Source of the DNA: Shewanella avicenniae
GTDB taxonomy: Bacteria; Pseudomonadota; Gammaproteobacteria; Enterobacterales; Shewanellaceae
Direction of reading: 5' to 3'
Assembly: GCF_017354945.1 (NCBI RefSeq)
Contig: NZ_CP071503.1
Location: 496,001 to 560,000, forward strand
Length of the DNA: 64,000 bases
How positions within the stretch are numbered: the first letter of the stretch is position 1; every line of letters begins with the position of its first letter. The notes under the pieces are model-generated. The model worked only from the letters and a program-made list of their open reading frames with translations. It had not been told where the DNA came from and made no database searches. The translations under genes and the position numbers were made by a program. Below, piece after piece: positions 29,693-36,238 of this stretch.

Positions 29693-29721
29693 GAAACTTT
29701 TGTGAATTGTGGTTAGTCGGA
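29693..29721 (+). promoter_or_regulatory. Candidate sigma-E promoter of degQ
   Basis: GAAACTT (29693-29699), a 17-bp spacer, then TCGGA (29717-29721). The sigma-E consensus is GGAACTT-N16/17-TCTGA-like, so each element has one mismatch. Do-family proteases are classical sigma-E targets. Nothing else is recognised in the 287-bp gap 29525-29811. Confidence 0.35.
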
Positions 29722-29811
29722 GTTAGTAACAAAGCTCAAGCGAGCGTAACCAAAGTCGCTTCAGCGTGACTGATGAACAATTCCGGATTCGGATATTAGG
29801 AGCAAACCTCG

Positions 29812-31173
29812 ATGAAGACCAAATTAACACTGATATCTGCGGCACTGTTAGGTGCGAGCTTAATGAGCGCCCCTGTGATTTCTCAAGCCGCAATTCCGCA
29901 ATCTGTGGATGGCCAACAAGTGCCAAGCTTAGCGCCAATGTTAGAAAAAGTGACCCCAGCGGTGGTGTCTGTGGCGGTTTCGGGCAACAAGGTGTCCCGT
30001 CAGCGCGTGCCTGACGTATTCCGCTACTTCTTTGGGCCTAACGCGCCACAAGAGCAAGAGCAAGTGCAAGAGCGCCCATTCCGTGGTTTGGGCTCAGGCG
30101 TGATCATCGATGCAGATAAAGGCTACATCGTCACTAACAACCATGTGATTGATGATGCAGATGAAATTAAGGTGGGCTTGCATGATGGCCGAGAAGTTAC
30201 CGCCAAATTGATTGGTACAGATAAAGAGTCGGACGTCGCGTTGCTGCAGATTGAAGCTGACAATCTTACTGAAATTAAGCCAACGGATTCTGATGCAATT
30301 CGCGTAGGTGACTTCGCAGTGGCGATTGGTAACCCGTTTGGGCTGGGGCAAACTGTTACCTCAGGTATCGTCAGTGCGCTGGGGCGTAGCGGCTTAGGTA
30401 TTGAAATGCTGGAAAACTTTATTCAAACCGATGCCGCGATTAATAGTGGTAACTCAGGTGGCGCTTTGGTGAACCTGAAAGGTGAACTGATAGGGATCAA
30501 CACTGCCATTGTGGCGCCAGGCGGTGGTAACGTGGGCATTGGCTTTGCGATTCCAGCTAACATGGTACGTAGTTTAGTACAGCAAATTATCGACCACGGT
30601 GAAGTGCGCCGCGGCGTGCTGGGGGTCATGGGTCGTAACCTTGATAGCAACCTTGCTGAAGGCTTTGGTTTAAAATCGCAACACGGTGGTTTTGTTAACT
30701 CAGTGGTAAAAGACAGTCCAGCAGATAAAGCAGGCATCAAAGCAGGTGACATCATTGTTAGTATTGATGGTAAACCAGTTAAAACCTTCCAAGAGTTGCG
30801 GGCGAAGATCGGGACTATGGGCGCCGGTACTGAGGTGAAACTGGGCATTATTCGCGATGGCGATGATAAAACAGTTGAAGTTACCTTAGGCGAGGCCAGT
30901 GAAGTCAAAGAACAAGCTGCTGGCAATATCCATCCAATGTTGGCGGGTGCAACACTGGAGAATAAAGATAAAGGGGTTGAGATCACTGGCATCGCTGATG
31001 GCTCTCCGGCAGCCATGAGTGGACTACAAAAAGGCGATGTGATTGTGGGTATTAACCGCACGCGTATTAAAACCCTCAAAGAACTAAAAGAGGGCTTAGA
31101 AGAACACGAAGGCGGCGTCGCACTGAAAATTATGCGCGATAACAACCTGTTGTACTTAGTGCTGCGTGGCTAA
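29812..31173 (+). CDS. degQ: Periplasmic Do-family serine protease DegQ
   Basis: 453 residues. Signal peptide (KLTLISAALLGASLMSAPVISQA) then a trypsin-like domain with His in VTNNHVIDDADE, Asp in KESDVALLQIE and nucleophile Ser in NSGNSGGALVN. Two PDZ domains follow (about 260-350 and 365-450). Degrades or chaperones misfolded envelope proteins. As the only Do homologue here beside degS, it may do the DegP job. AGGAG lies upstream of the ATG. Confidence 0.95.
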   Translation: MKTKLTLISAALLGASLMSAPVISQAAIPQSVDGQQVPSLAPMLEKVTPAVVSVAVSGNKVSRQRVPDVFRYFFGPNAPQEQEQVQERPFRGLGSGVIIDADKGYIVTNNHVIDDADEIKVGLHDGREVTAKLIGTDKESDVALLQIEADNLTEIKPTDSDAIRVGDFAVAIGNPFGLGQTVTSGIVSALGRSGLGIEMLENFIQTDAAINSGNSGGALVNLKGELIGINTAIVAPGGGNVGIGFAIPANMVRSLVQQIIDHGEVRRGVLGVMGRNLDSNLAEGFGLKSQHGGFVNSVVKDSPADKAGIKAGDIIVSIDGKPVKTFQELRAKIGTMGAGTEVKLGIIRDGDDKTVEVTLGEASEVKEQAAGNIHPMLAGATLENKDKGVEITGIADGSPAAMSGLQKGDVIVGINRTRIKTLKELKEGLEEHEGGVALKIMRDNNLLYLVLRG

Positions 31174-31200
31174 TTTTCGGTAACTCTCATCTCAATTATC

Positions 31201-31226
31201 AAGAGCTGCTACGGCAGCTCTTTTTA
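31201..31226 (+). terminator. Terminator after degQ
   Basis: Stem AAGAGCTGC / GCAGCTCTT with a TACG tetraloop and a T-run, 28 bp after the degQ stop. degS therefore has its own promoter. Confidence 0.85.
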
Positions 31227-31339
31227 TGGATGACCGCTAATTTGTGGCGATGAAAACAAATGCAAACCGCTAGATGGTCGATCAGCCTAAAAACTGTTAT
31301 TCTAGCCTAACTTTCAAACAGTTAACTCAGCAGCTACCC

Positions 31340-32422
31340 ATGTTCAAAGATACTCTGCTCTATCTCAGTAAAGCGATAGCCTTTGGCTTAGTCATGGCCG
31401 CGGTTGTGTTGCTGTTTAACCATTTTAGCCACTCGTCAGTTAATCTTTTCCAGCAAGGGAATGAGTTGCAACGTGTGTCGTTTAACGGCGCAGTGCGTAA
31501 AGCAGCACCGGCGGTGGTAAACATTTATAACTTGGGCATGAGCCAAAACCGCCCCTTAAATAAAAGTAAACTGCAAGGGTTAGGTTCTGGCGTCATCATG
31601 CGTTCTGAAGGCTATATCATCACCAACTATCATGTGGTGGAAGATGCAGACGAAATTGTTGTAGCGTTACAGGATGGACGTAAATTTAGTGCGGATATTG
31701 TCGGTTTAGACTTTGATACCGATTTGGCCGTGCTGAAGATTGAAGGCGATAAACTGCCGGTGGTGCATGTGGATTTAGCGTCGCCACCTAACGTCGGTGA
31801 CATAGTGTTGGCCATTGGTAACCCTTACAACATTGGCCAAACCATCACTCAAGGGATTATTAGTGCAACTGGCCGTACCGGGCTTAGCAGCACTGGCTAT
31901 CAGGATTTTATTCAAACAGATGCGGCGATTAACGCCGGCAACTCAGGTGGCGCATTGATTGATACCACTGGCAGCCTTATCGGGATTAATACTGCCGCGT
32001 ATCAGCTGCGCAACGAAGGCGGTGGTCATGGCATAAACCTCGCGGTGCCAATTAAGTTAGCCTACGACATCATGGGCAAGCTAATTAAAGATGGCCGAGT
32101 GATCCGCGGTGCTTTAGGTATTTCCGGTGAAGAGGTGATTAATCCGGTAGTTGGGCAGATGCTGAAAATCCCCAATCTGCGGGCTGTGGTGATTAATGCG
32201 ATGGACAGTAGTGGCCCAGCAGCTAAGGCTGGCTTAGCCCCTGGCGATTTAATTATTCGCTACCGTGATGAAGTGGTGACTGGGGTGACGATGTTGATGG
32301 ATCGCATTGCAGAAACCAAACCTGGCTCAGAAGTGACCATGCAGGTTGTGCGTGGCAGTAACATTATGGATGTGCAGGTTGAGATTGCAGAAAAAGAAGC
32401 TGCTTATCCAGAAAGAAAATAA
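31340..32422 (+). CDS. degS: Envelope stress-sensing protease DegS
   Basis: 360 residues. An N-terminal membrane anchor (LSKAIAFGLVMAAVVLLFNHF, about 9-28) in place of a cleaved signal, a protease domain with His (TNYHVVEDADE), Asp (DTDLAVLKIE) and Ser (NAGNSGGALID), and a single PDZ domain. It cleaves RseA when the PDZ binds misfolded porin C-termini, releasing sigma-E. An in-frame GTG 66 bp upstream lacks family support; ATG 31340 gives the normal length. Confidence 0.95.
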   Translation: MFKDTLLYLSKAIAFGLVMAAVVLLFNHFSHSSVNLFQQGNELQRVSFNGAVRKAAPAVVNIYNLGMSQNRPLNKSKLQGLGSGVIMRSEGYIITNYHVVEDADEIVVALQDGRKFSADIVGLDFDTDLAVLKIEGDKLPVVHVDLASPPNVGDIVLAIGNPYNIGQTITQGIISATGRTGLSSTGYQDFIQTDAAINAGNSGGALIDTTGSLIGINTAAYQLRNEGGGHGINLAVPIKLAYDIMGKLIKDGRVIRGALGISGEEVINPVVGQMLKIPNLRAVVINAMDSSGPAAKAGLAPGDLIIRYRDEVVTGVTMLMDRIAETKPGSEVTMQVVRGSNIMDVQVEIAEKEAAYPERK

Positions 32423-32443
32423 TATTGCGGATATGTAGGTAAC

Positions 32444-32470
32444 AAAACGCCGACGATATGTCGGCGTTTT
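32444..32470. terminator. Bidirectional terminator between degS and rraB
   Basis: Perfect stem AAAACGCCGAC / GTCGGCGTTTT with a GATAT loop, between convergent genes. Confidence 0.85.
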
Positions 32471-32478
32471 CTATGGCA

Positions 32479-32883
32479 TTAATGATTAACGACTGGCTCG
32501 TCGTCTTCATCATCCTCGTCATCGACTTCGTCACCCATAAAGTAGGTGCCCCAGCCGTCATAGTCGACTTTGTGCTTTGCCGCTAAGGCAAATAATTTCT
32601 CACATGCATTATCGAGCAGGTCGATATCCAGCGCATGATTGGCGATCGCATCAAAGCAGAACAGCAGTGAGCCATCATCTAATTCAATTTCTTCGGCATC
32701 ATTCACTTCAAAGCCAAGTTTAAAAGCATCAACGGCAGCTTTTTCCAGCTTATCAAAGTTGGTCGATGAAAAGTGATGCTCAATTGTGTATTCCGCATCA
32801 GGATCTGAACCGTCCTGCAGCAGCGATTCTACGATATCGCGGTTCTCTTCCATCTGCTGTTTCAGCAGTTGCTCAATGGCCAT
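32479..32883 (-). CDS. rraB: Ribonuclease E inhibitor RraB
   Basis: 134 residues. Acidic protein that binds the RNase E C-terminal scaffold and alters mRNA decay. [36 protein letters not shown] and [11 protein letters not shown] are family blocks; the tail is very acidic ([13 protein letters not shown]). GGAG lies 6 nt before ATG 32883, whereas ATG 32889 directly abuts it, so 32883 is preferred. Confidence 0.95.
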   Translation of the reverse strand: MAIEQLLKQQMEENRDIVESLLQDGSDPDAEYTIEHHFSSTNFDKLEKAAVDAFKLGFEVNDAEEIELDDGSLLFCFDAIANHALDIDLLDNACEKLFALAAKHKVDYDGWGTYFMGDEVDDEDDEDDEPVVNH

Positions 32884-32934
32884 AAGCATCTCCAATGTGG
32901 CAGTTCGTTACTGCAAATAGTTGATCAGTCGCTG

Positions 32935-33651
32935 TTACTTCGACGCAGCGAGCTGTTGATTCAATTCTGTAAATTTAGCTGACATTTGCTGATGTGTAGT
33001 TAATGCCAAATTTTTAGCATCCGATGCACTTAGTGCGCTGGTTTGTATCGGTGGCAGCACTTCAATAACAACTTTACCGTTGTGCCAACGATTGAGCTTA
33101 ATATCACCCTGACAACTAGCAACCACGGGCACCACCGGCACACCTGCGGTAATGGCCGTATGAAATGCTCCCGATTTGAACGGCAAAATTCCTCGGCCAC
33201 GGCTACGTGTGCCTTCGGGGAATATCCAAACTGATAATTTATCATCGCGAATACGTTGTGCAGTTTTGGTTAAGGTTTCCACTGCTGTTGCTCTATTTTT
33301 ACGATTGATCATGATGTTGCCCGAGAGCCAGTAGATCAAGCCAAACAGTGGGATCCATAAAATGCTGCGTTTACCCAAAGTGACTGTACCGGGCACAATG
33401 ACATTTGAATGGGTGAACAGATCGTAATTGTTCTGATGGTTTGCCACAAAAATACAAGGCTGGGATTGAGCGCGTTCGGCATGGCGGATTTCTAGCGCAA
33501 TGCCCATCAATTTTGCACACCAGCTAAAAGGGCGAGACAGTACATAAACGTTATTGCGGTGCAGTGGTCGCAGCAGGCAATAAATCGTTCCGCAGATGAA
33601 TAGTAGCAGTAGCATCAGTGCTAATAGTAGGCACCTTAATAGCAACAGCAT
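32935..33651 (-). CDS. 1-acyl-sn-glycerol-3-phosphate acyltransferase (PlsC-like)
   Basis: 238 residues. N-terminal hydrophobic segment (LLLLRCLLLALMLLLLFICGTIY), acyltransferase motif I FVANHQNNYD (NHxxxxD form), motif III FPEGTRSRGRGILPFKSGAF. Converts lysophosphatidate to phosphatidate at the inner membrane. AAGGAG lies 6 nt before ATG 33651, ruling against the longer frame to 33714. It may be a PlsC paralogue rather than the only one, so no symbol is given. Confidence 0.88.
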   Translation of the reverse strand: MLLLLRCLLLALMLLLLFICGTIYCLLRPLHRNNVYVLSRPFSWCAKLMGIALEIRHAERAQSQPCIFVANHQNNYDLFTHSNVIVPGTVTLGKRSILWIPLFGLIYWLSGNIMINRKNRATAVETLTKTAQRIRDDKLSVWIFPEGTRSRGRGILPFKSGAFHTAITAGVPVVPVVASCQGDIKLNRWHNGKVVIEVLPPIQTSALSASDAKNLALTTHQQMSAKFTELNQQLAASK

Positions 33652-33807
33652 AACTCGCTCCTTTTTTCTAGGGGCGCCAGTATAACGGCACATACCATTG
33701 CGCTCAATCTGCAAACAGCGTACTTAAGCTGATTTAGCGTTTGGTTAAGAGACAGTTAAGAGTATAGCTCTAGCCTATGGCTGAATTATTAATGTAGGGA
33801 ACAATGT

Positions 33808-33933
33808 ATGCTGGCTTTTTTACGCAAAAATATCGGATTGATTATCTTGGCAATTGTGCTTTTCGGTGGCGTATTTGGCGGTATTTATTATGTGGAACAT
33901 TCATTATCTAGCCAAGAGCGAGTCATTAACTAG
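33808..33933 (+). CDS. 41-residue single-helix membrane protein
   Basis: Begins MLAFLRKNIG, then a strongly hydrophobic helix (about residues 9-28) containing GGVFGG, and a short polar tail ending ERVIN. AGGGA (33796-33800) lies 7 nt before ATG 33808. A positive N-terminus (RK) before the helix predicts N-in topology. Not recognised as a named family; a real gene is supported by ribosome site and composition only. An overlapping frame from ATG 33804 is less plausible. Confidence 0.55.
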   Translation: MLAFLRKNIGLIILAIVLFGGVFGGIYYVEHSLSSQERVIN

Positions 33934-33991
33934 ATTTGTGCGAGAGTAGGTTAGCTGTTGACCCGACTGCTCGTAACTGACGCATCCCGAT

Positions 33992-34027
33992 CGGTTTGCG
34001 CATAAACCGTTATGCGCGGCGGTTTAT
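33992..34027. repeat. Nested, mutually exclusive hairpins
   Basis: Within 36 nt, three stems compete: CGGTTT / AAACCG (loop GCGCAT), GCGCATAA / TTATGCGC (33998-34017, loop ACCG) and ATAAACCG / CGGTTTAT (loop 10 nt), the last followed by a T-rich stretch. It could be a terminator with an anti-terminator for the 41-residue gene, or a structured RNA. The rest of 33934-34268 holds no convincing gene. Confidence 0.5.
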
Positions 34028-34268
34028 ATCTCTTTTCATTTGTTGATGTTTCATCGTTGGGGAGTCGCACTGACGGATGCCACAAGGACTTCAGCGTTAG
34101 TGGTCAGCCCTCCTTGTTCATCATTCCCTCTTTCTAATCGCCATAATGACCAACTCACTCTTGCTGAGATCTGTTGCTAGGCGCAAAATAGTTAGCCTGC
34201 TAACAGGTTAGGCCGCGGATGGCGGTACTACCGGATCAAATTCTTCGTAAAATGGACAGTTGTACATC

Positions 34269-34991
34269 ATGGACAGGGTTTCGTTGCAAGTAACGGAAGA
34301 TGGCTCCCATACACTTTTTAATGCCGAATTAAACGAAACATATCATTCCAGTCGAGGCGCGATGGCCGAAGCGCAACACGTATTTATTGACTCTGGGTTT
34401 GATGTGGAATTCGCTCAAGTGACTGGGCAGCTCAATATTCTTGAAATAGGTTTTGGCACCGGCTTAAACGCGTTAATGACCTTGGGACGGGTTACTGAGT
34501 TGGCGCAAAACCAACCGGCCAATTCGCTACCGCAAGTCTATTACCAATCATTGGAGCCTTATCCAATTGCTGACTTTATCATCCAGCAACTGAATTACAC
34601 CGCACTGCTGCCGGAGCGCTTTGGTGAGCTGTTTGCCGCGATTCACCATGCTGAATGGCATCATCCTGAAGTATTATCGCCGCAGTTCACCATTGAAAAG
34701 ACCATGACCACCTTAGAGCAGTTTAACGCAGCGGCTCACACATTTGACCTCATCTACTTTGATGCGTTTGCACCCAATAAGCAGCCGGATGTGTGGTGTC
34801 CAGACAATATGCAAAAGTGTTTTGAGTTACTTAAACCTAATGGCATGTTGGTGTCGTATTGTGCTAACGGGCAATTCAAACGTAATTTGAAAGCGGCTGG
34901 GTTTATGGTCAAGCCACATCCAGGTGCACTAGGAAAGCGTGAGATGACTCGAGCTTGGAAAATCAGTAGGGAATCTCGCCAATTGAAGTGA
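34269..34991 (+). CDS. mnmD: MnmD-like tRNA methyltransferase, stand-alone
   Basis: 240 residues. DUF752 domain: SAM motif LNILEIGFGTGLNALMTL (about 57-75), YYQSLEPYPI, and FDLIYFDAFAPNKQPDVW, the pattern of the methylating half of MnmC, which finishes 5-methylaminomethyl-2-thiouridine at the tRNA wobble base. In E. coli this half is fused to an FAD oxidase; here the protein stops after the methyltransferase, as in free-standing MnmD. ATG 34269 has no strong ribosome site. The TTG at 34260 is the frame opening. Confidence 0.85.
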   Translation: MDRVSLQVTEDGSHTLFNAELNETYHSSRGAMAEAQHVFIDSGFDVEFAQVTGQLNILEIGFGTGLNALMTLGRVTELAQNQPANSLPQVYYQSLEPYPIADFIIQQLNYTALLPERFGELFAAIHHAEWHHPEVLSPQFTIEKTMTTLEQFNAAAHTFDLIYFDAFAPNKQPDVWCPDNMQKCFELLKPNGMLVSYCANGQFKRNLKAAGFMVKPHPGALGKREMTRAWKISRESRQLK

Positions 34992-35043
34992 GACATTTTG
35001 TCTATGTCGGTTTGAAGAAGTTCACATAATCTGCGTAATTACG

Positions 35044-35154
35044 CCAGAATAAAATGACAGAGATGGACAAACAAATGTATCGATTTATTATTGTTGTCGG
35101 GCTCATTTTTATCGTGGGGGCGATTTAAATGACTTTGCCCACCTCTGTCGAAAC
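35044..35154 (+). repeat. Repeat unit A
   Basis: Starts AGAATAAAATGACAG, carries the shared core ATCG-TGGGGG-CGAT (35111-35124), and ends near GTCGAAAC like unit B. A 24-codon frame (35054-35128) would give a hydrophobic peptide (core MYRFIIVVGLIFIVGAI) but lacks a ribosome site. Relative to B and C it differs by small indels that change the reading frame. Confidence 0.6.
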
Positions 35155-35259
35155 TTCAGCAGATCACTATTATTGTTAATCTTTGCCTAGCATGTGATCT
35201 GCTGCTTTTCCTTCCCTTCGTCCTTATGATCTCGCTAGTATCCTCTAGCTGAATTTCTT

Positions 35260-35372
35260 CCTGAATAAAAAACGACTTAAGTGAACTTAGAATTAGCGCA
35301 TTATTTTATTATTGGGCACATTTTCTATCGTTGGGGGCGATAACAAGGTGTTCAGCCCACCCAAGTCGAAAC
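35260..35372 (+). repeat. Repeat unit B with short FYRWGR frame
   Basis: Core hairpin TATCG-TTGGGGG-CGATA at 35326-35342 and the GTCGAAAC end shared with A. A 20-codon frame from GTG 35281 to the TAA at 35343 ends FYRWGR. Compared with C, the initial ATG is ACG and a stop has arisen, so it looks decayed. No clear ribosome site. Confidence 0.6.
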
Positions 35373-35429
35373 TATTGCGGTAAACGTTCTCAAGCTTGTT
35401 TACCTTGGTCGCTAACATTCCGCCGACGA

Positions 35430-35540
35430 CCTTGAATAAAAATGACAGAATTAAACCTAGAAAAGCGCGAATTTGGGGAGCACACTTTTTTCTATCGTTG
35501 GGGGCGATAACACAAGGTTCGGTCCAATCCTGCCTAAATC
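35430..35540 (+). repeat. Repeat unit C with short FYRWGR frame
   Basis: The best preserved unit. A 22-codon frame from ATG 35442 to TAA 35508-35510 starts MTELNLEKREFGEH and ends FYRWGR. Core hairpin TATCG-TTGGGGG-CGATA lies at 35493-35509, overlapping the frame's end. No Shine-Dalgarno sequence precedes the ATG, so an RNA or DNA role is as likely as a peptide. Confidence 0.6.
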
Positions 35541-35542
35541 GT

Positions 35543-35734
35543 TTACACTGACATCAAACGTCGAAACGATGACACCAATGCTGCAAAGCCTTTTTGCTTG
35601 ATGTCTGCTTCAGCTTCTACAGACCAAGCGAATAATGTTTTTGTCGGTACACCATACTGACGGGCAACGTCAAAATGCAGCTTACCGTGGGAGAGATCGT
35701 TCAATGCTCTGGTTTTGATGTTTACATCAATCAT
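35543..35734 (-). CDS. Small helix-turn-helix-like protein (63 residues)
   Basis: A strong ribosome site (AAGGGAG, 6 nt before the ATG) supports a real gene. Residues about 8-40 (RALNDLSHGKLHFDVARQYGVPTKTLFAW) resemble the helix-turn-helix of transposase or Psq-type DNA-binding domains, with ARQYGVPTKTLF as the turn and recognition helix. The short C-terminus (KGFAALVSSFRRLM) is amphipathic. It follows a 29-residue gene by 53 bp on the same strand. Could be a small regulator or an orphan transposase N-terminus; no family recognised. Confidence 0.65.
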   Translation of the reverse strand: MIDVNIKTRALNDLSHGKLHFDVARQYGVPTKTLFAWSVEAEADIKQKGFAALVSSFRRLMSV

Positions 35735-35787
35735 GTTGTTCTCCCTTTGTTATTGACCCTGAAAGTTAAATCAGCAATCGTTAATCT

Positions 35788-35877
35788 TTACTCTACATCC
35801 CACTGGCTAATGCCCAAATGTTGCAGTTGTTCCCAACATTGCCGACAGCTATTCAAGAATCCGAAAATCTGTTTCAT
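35788..35877 (-). CDS. 29-residue protein with a CxxC motif
   Basis: A perfect AAGGAG lies 6 nt before ATG 35877. The peptide begins MKQIFGFLNSCRQCWEQLQH, with Cys11 and Cys14 (CRQC) and three tryptophan or phenylalanine positions that could form an amphipathic helix. No family recognised. It is the first gene after a candidate sigma-54 promoter and precedes the 63-residue helix-turn-helix gene, so the two probably share a transcript. Confidence 0.55.
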   Translation of the reverse strand: MKQIFGFLNSCRQCWEQLQHLGISQWDVE

Positions 35878-35892
35878 TCTTTACTCCTTGTC

Positions 35893-35907
35893 GTAGTGGC
35901 CTACTAC
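35893..35907. promoter_or_regulatory. Dyad GTAGT-N5-ACTAC in the leader of the small-protein operon
   Basis: A symmetric element between the predicted transcription start (about 35907 on the minus strand) and the AAGGAG ribosome site. A possible operator for the encoded helix-turn-helix protein. Short arms, so chance is not excluded. Confidence 0.3.
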
Positions 35908-35917
35908 TTTAGTTATA

Positions 35918-35934
35918 TGTAAGAACTGTGCCAA
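35918..35934 (-). promoter_or_regulatory. Candidate sigma-54 (RpoN) promoter
   Basis: On the minus strand TTGGCAC-AGTTC-TTACA. The -24 element TTGGCAC is perfect, the five-base spacing is right, and the -12 element TTAC has one mismatch to TTGC. The predicted start near 35907 lies 30 nt before the ATG of the 29-residue gene. rpoN itself is at 38855-40333. Confidence 0.55.
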
Positions 35935-36238
35935 TTTTTCATAGTTAAAATTTTTCAATAAAAACAATACCTAATAAAATTGGATTGTGATTGCGAGAAA
36001 AAGCTAAAGATCCAAGGATGTGCATGCTGCACTAATTTGGTGCAATTAAGGCGCTTTTGCTGTGCAAGCACAGAGAGAAAGAATTCAGTGAGAATTAAAA
36101 GGGAAAATTAGCTGAATAGCCACTGAATTGGCGTTAAAAACGGAACGCTATGGTTATTGAACGGTTGTGACTTAAGCTGCTCAAGATATACTTAGAGCCA
36201 ATTCAGTACGAATATCAAATTCACAAGGAGGCGATGTG
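35935..36238. other. Intergenic control region between the small-protein operon and the OmpA-family gene
   Basis: AT-rich DNA without a gene. It holds the NtrC-like sites at 36028-36066 and, near its right end, the ribosome site (AAGGAGG, 36225-36231) of the OmpA-family lipoprotein. The dyad CTGTGC-AA-GCACAG (36060-36073) is also here. Confidence 0.5.
36028..36066. promoter_or_regulatory. Two candidate NtrC enhancer sites
   Basis: TGCACTAATTTGGTGCA (36028-36044) fits the enteric NtrC consensus TGCACYA-N3-TGGTGCA throughout. GGCGCTTTTGCTGTGCA (36050-36066) is a weaker second site keeping GCxC and GTGCA. The centres are 22 bp apart, two helical turns, which allows cooperative binding. They lie about 129 and 151 bp upstream of the start predicted from the sigma-54 element at 35918-35934, a normal enhancer distance. 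Confidence 0.6.

Larger units (their letters stand above)
34992..35542. other. Gene-poor stretch holding three degenerate repeat units
   Basis: No ordinary gene. It contains repeat units A, B and C listed separately, and between them an 11-bp hairpin CAGCAGATCAC / GTGATCTGCTG (35157-35204) and a 7-bp hairpin GGTAAAC / GTTTACC (35379-35404). A third stem, ATCGTTT / AAACGAT (35538-35570), overlaps the 3' end of the adjacent 63-residue gene. Confidence 0.6.

Noticed and set aside
30423..31145. 240-codon open frame antisense to degQ
   Set aside because: A shadow of degQ codon bias, serine/proline-rich, with no ribosome site.
34012..34137. 41-codon frame before mnmD
   Set aside because: Begins inside the nested hairpins, has no ribosome site and reads as non-coding sequence.
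35430..35540. Repeat units as CRISPR, integron attC or tRNA-like elements
   Set aside because: Units are too long and too few for CRISPR, attC core sites are absent, and no cloverleaf can be drawn despite a GGTTCGGTCC stretch resembling a T-arm.
35543..35734. Remnant of a full insertion sequence
   Set aside because: Only a helix-turn-helix-like segment is present, with a strong ribosome site; no catalytic domain, terminal inverted repeats or target duplication were seen nearby.
36060..36073. Dyad CTGTGC-AA-GCACAG as a further NtrC site
   Set aside because: The half-sites are in the wrong order (GTGC then GCAC) and the spacer is too short for NtrC.
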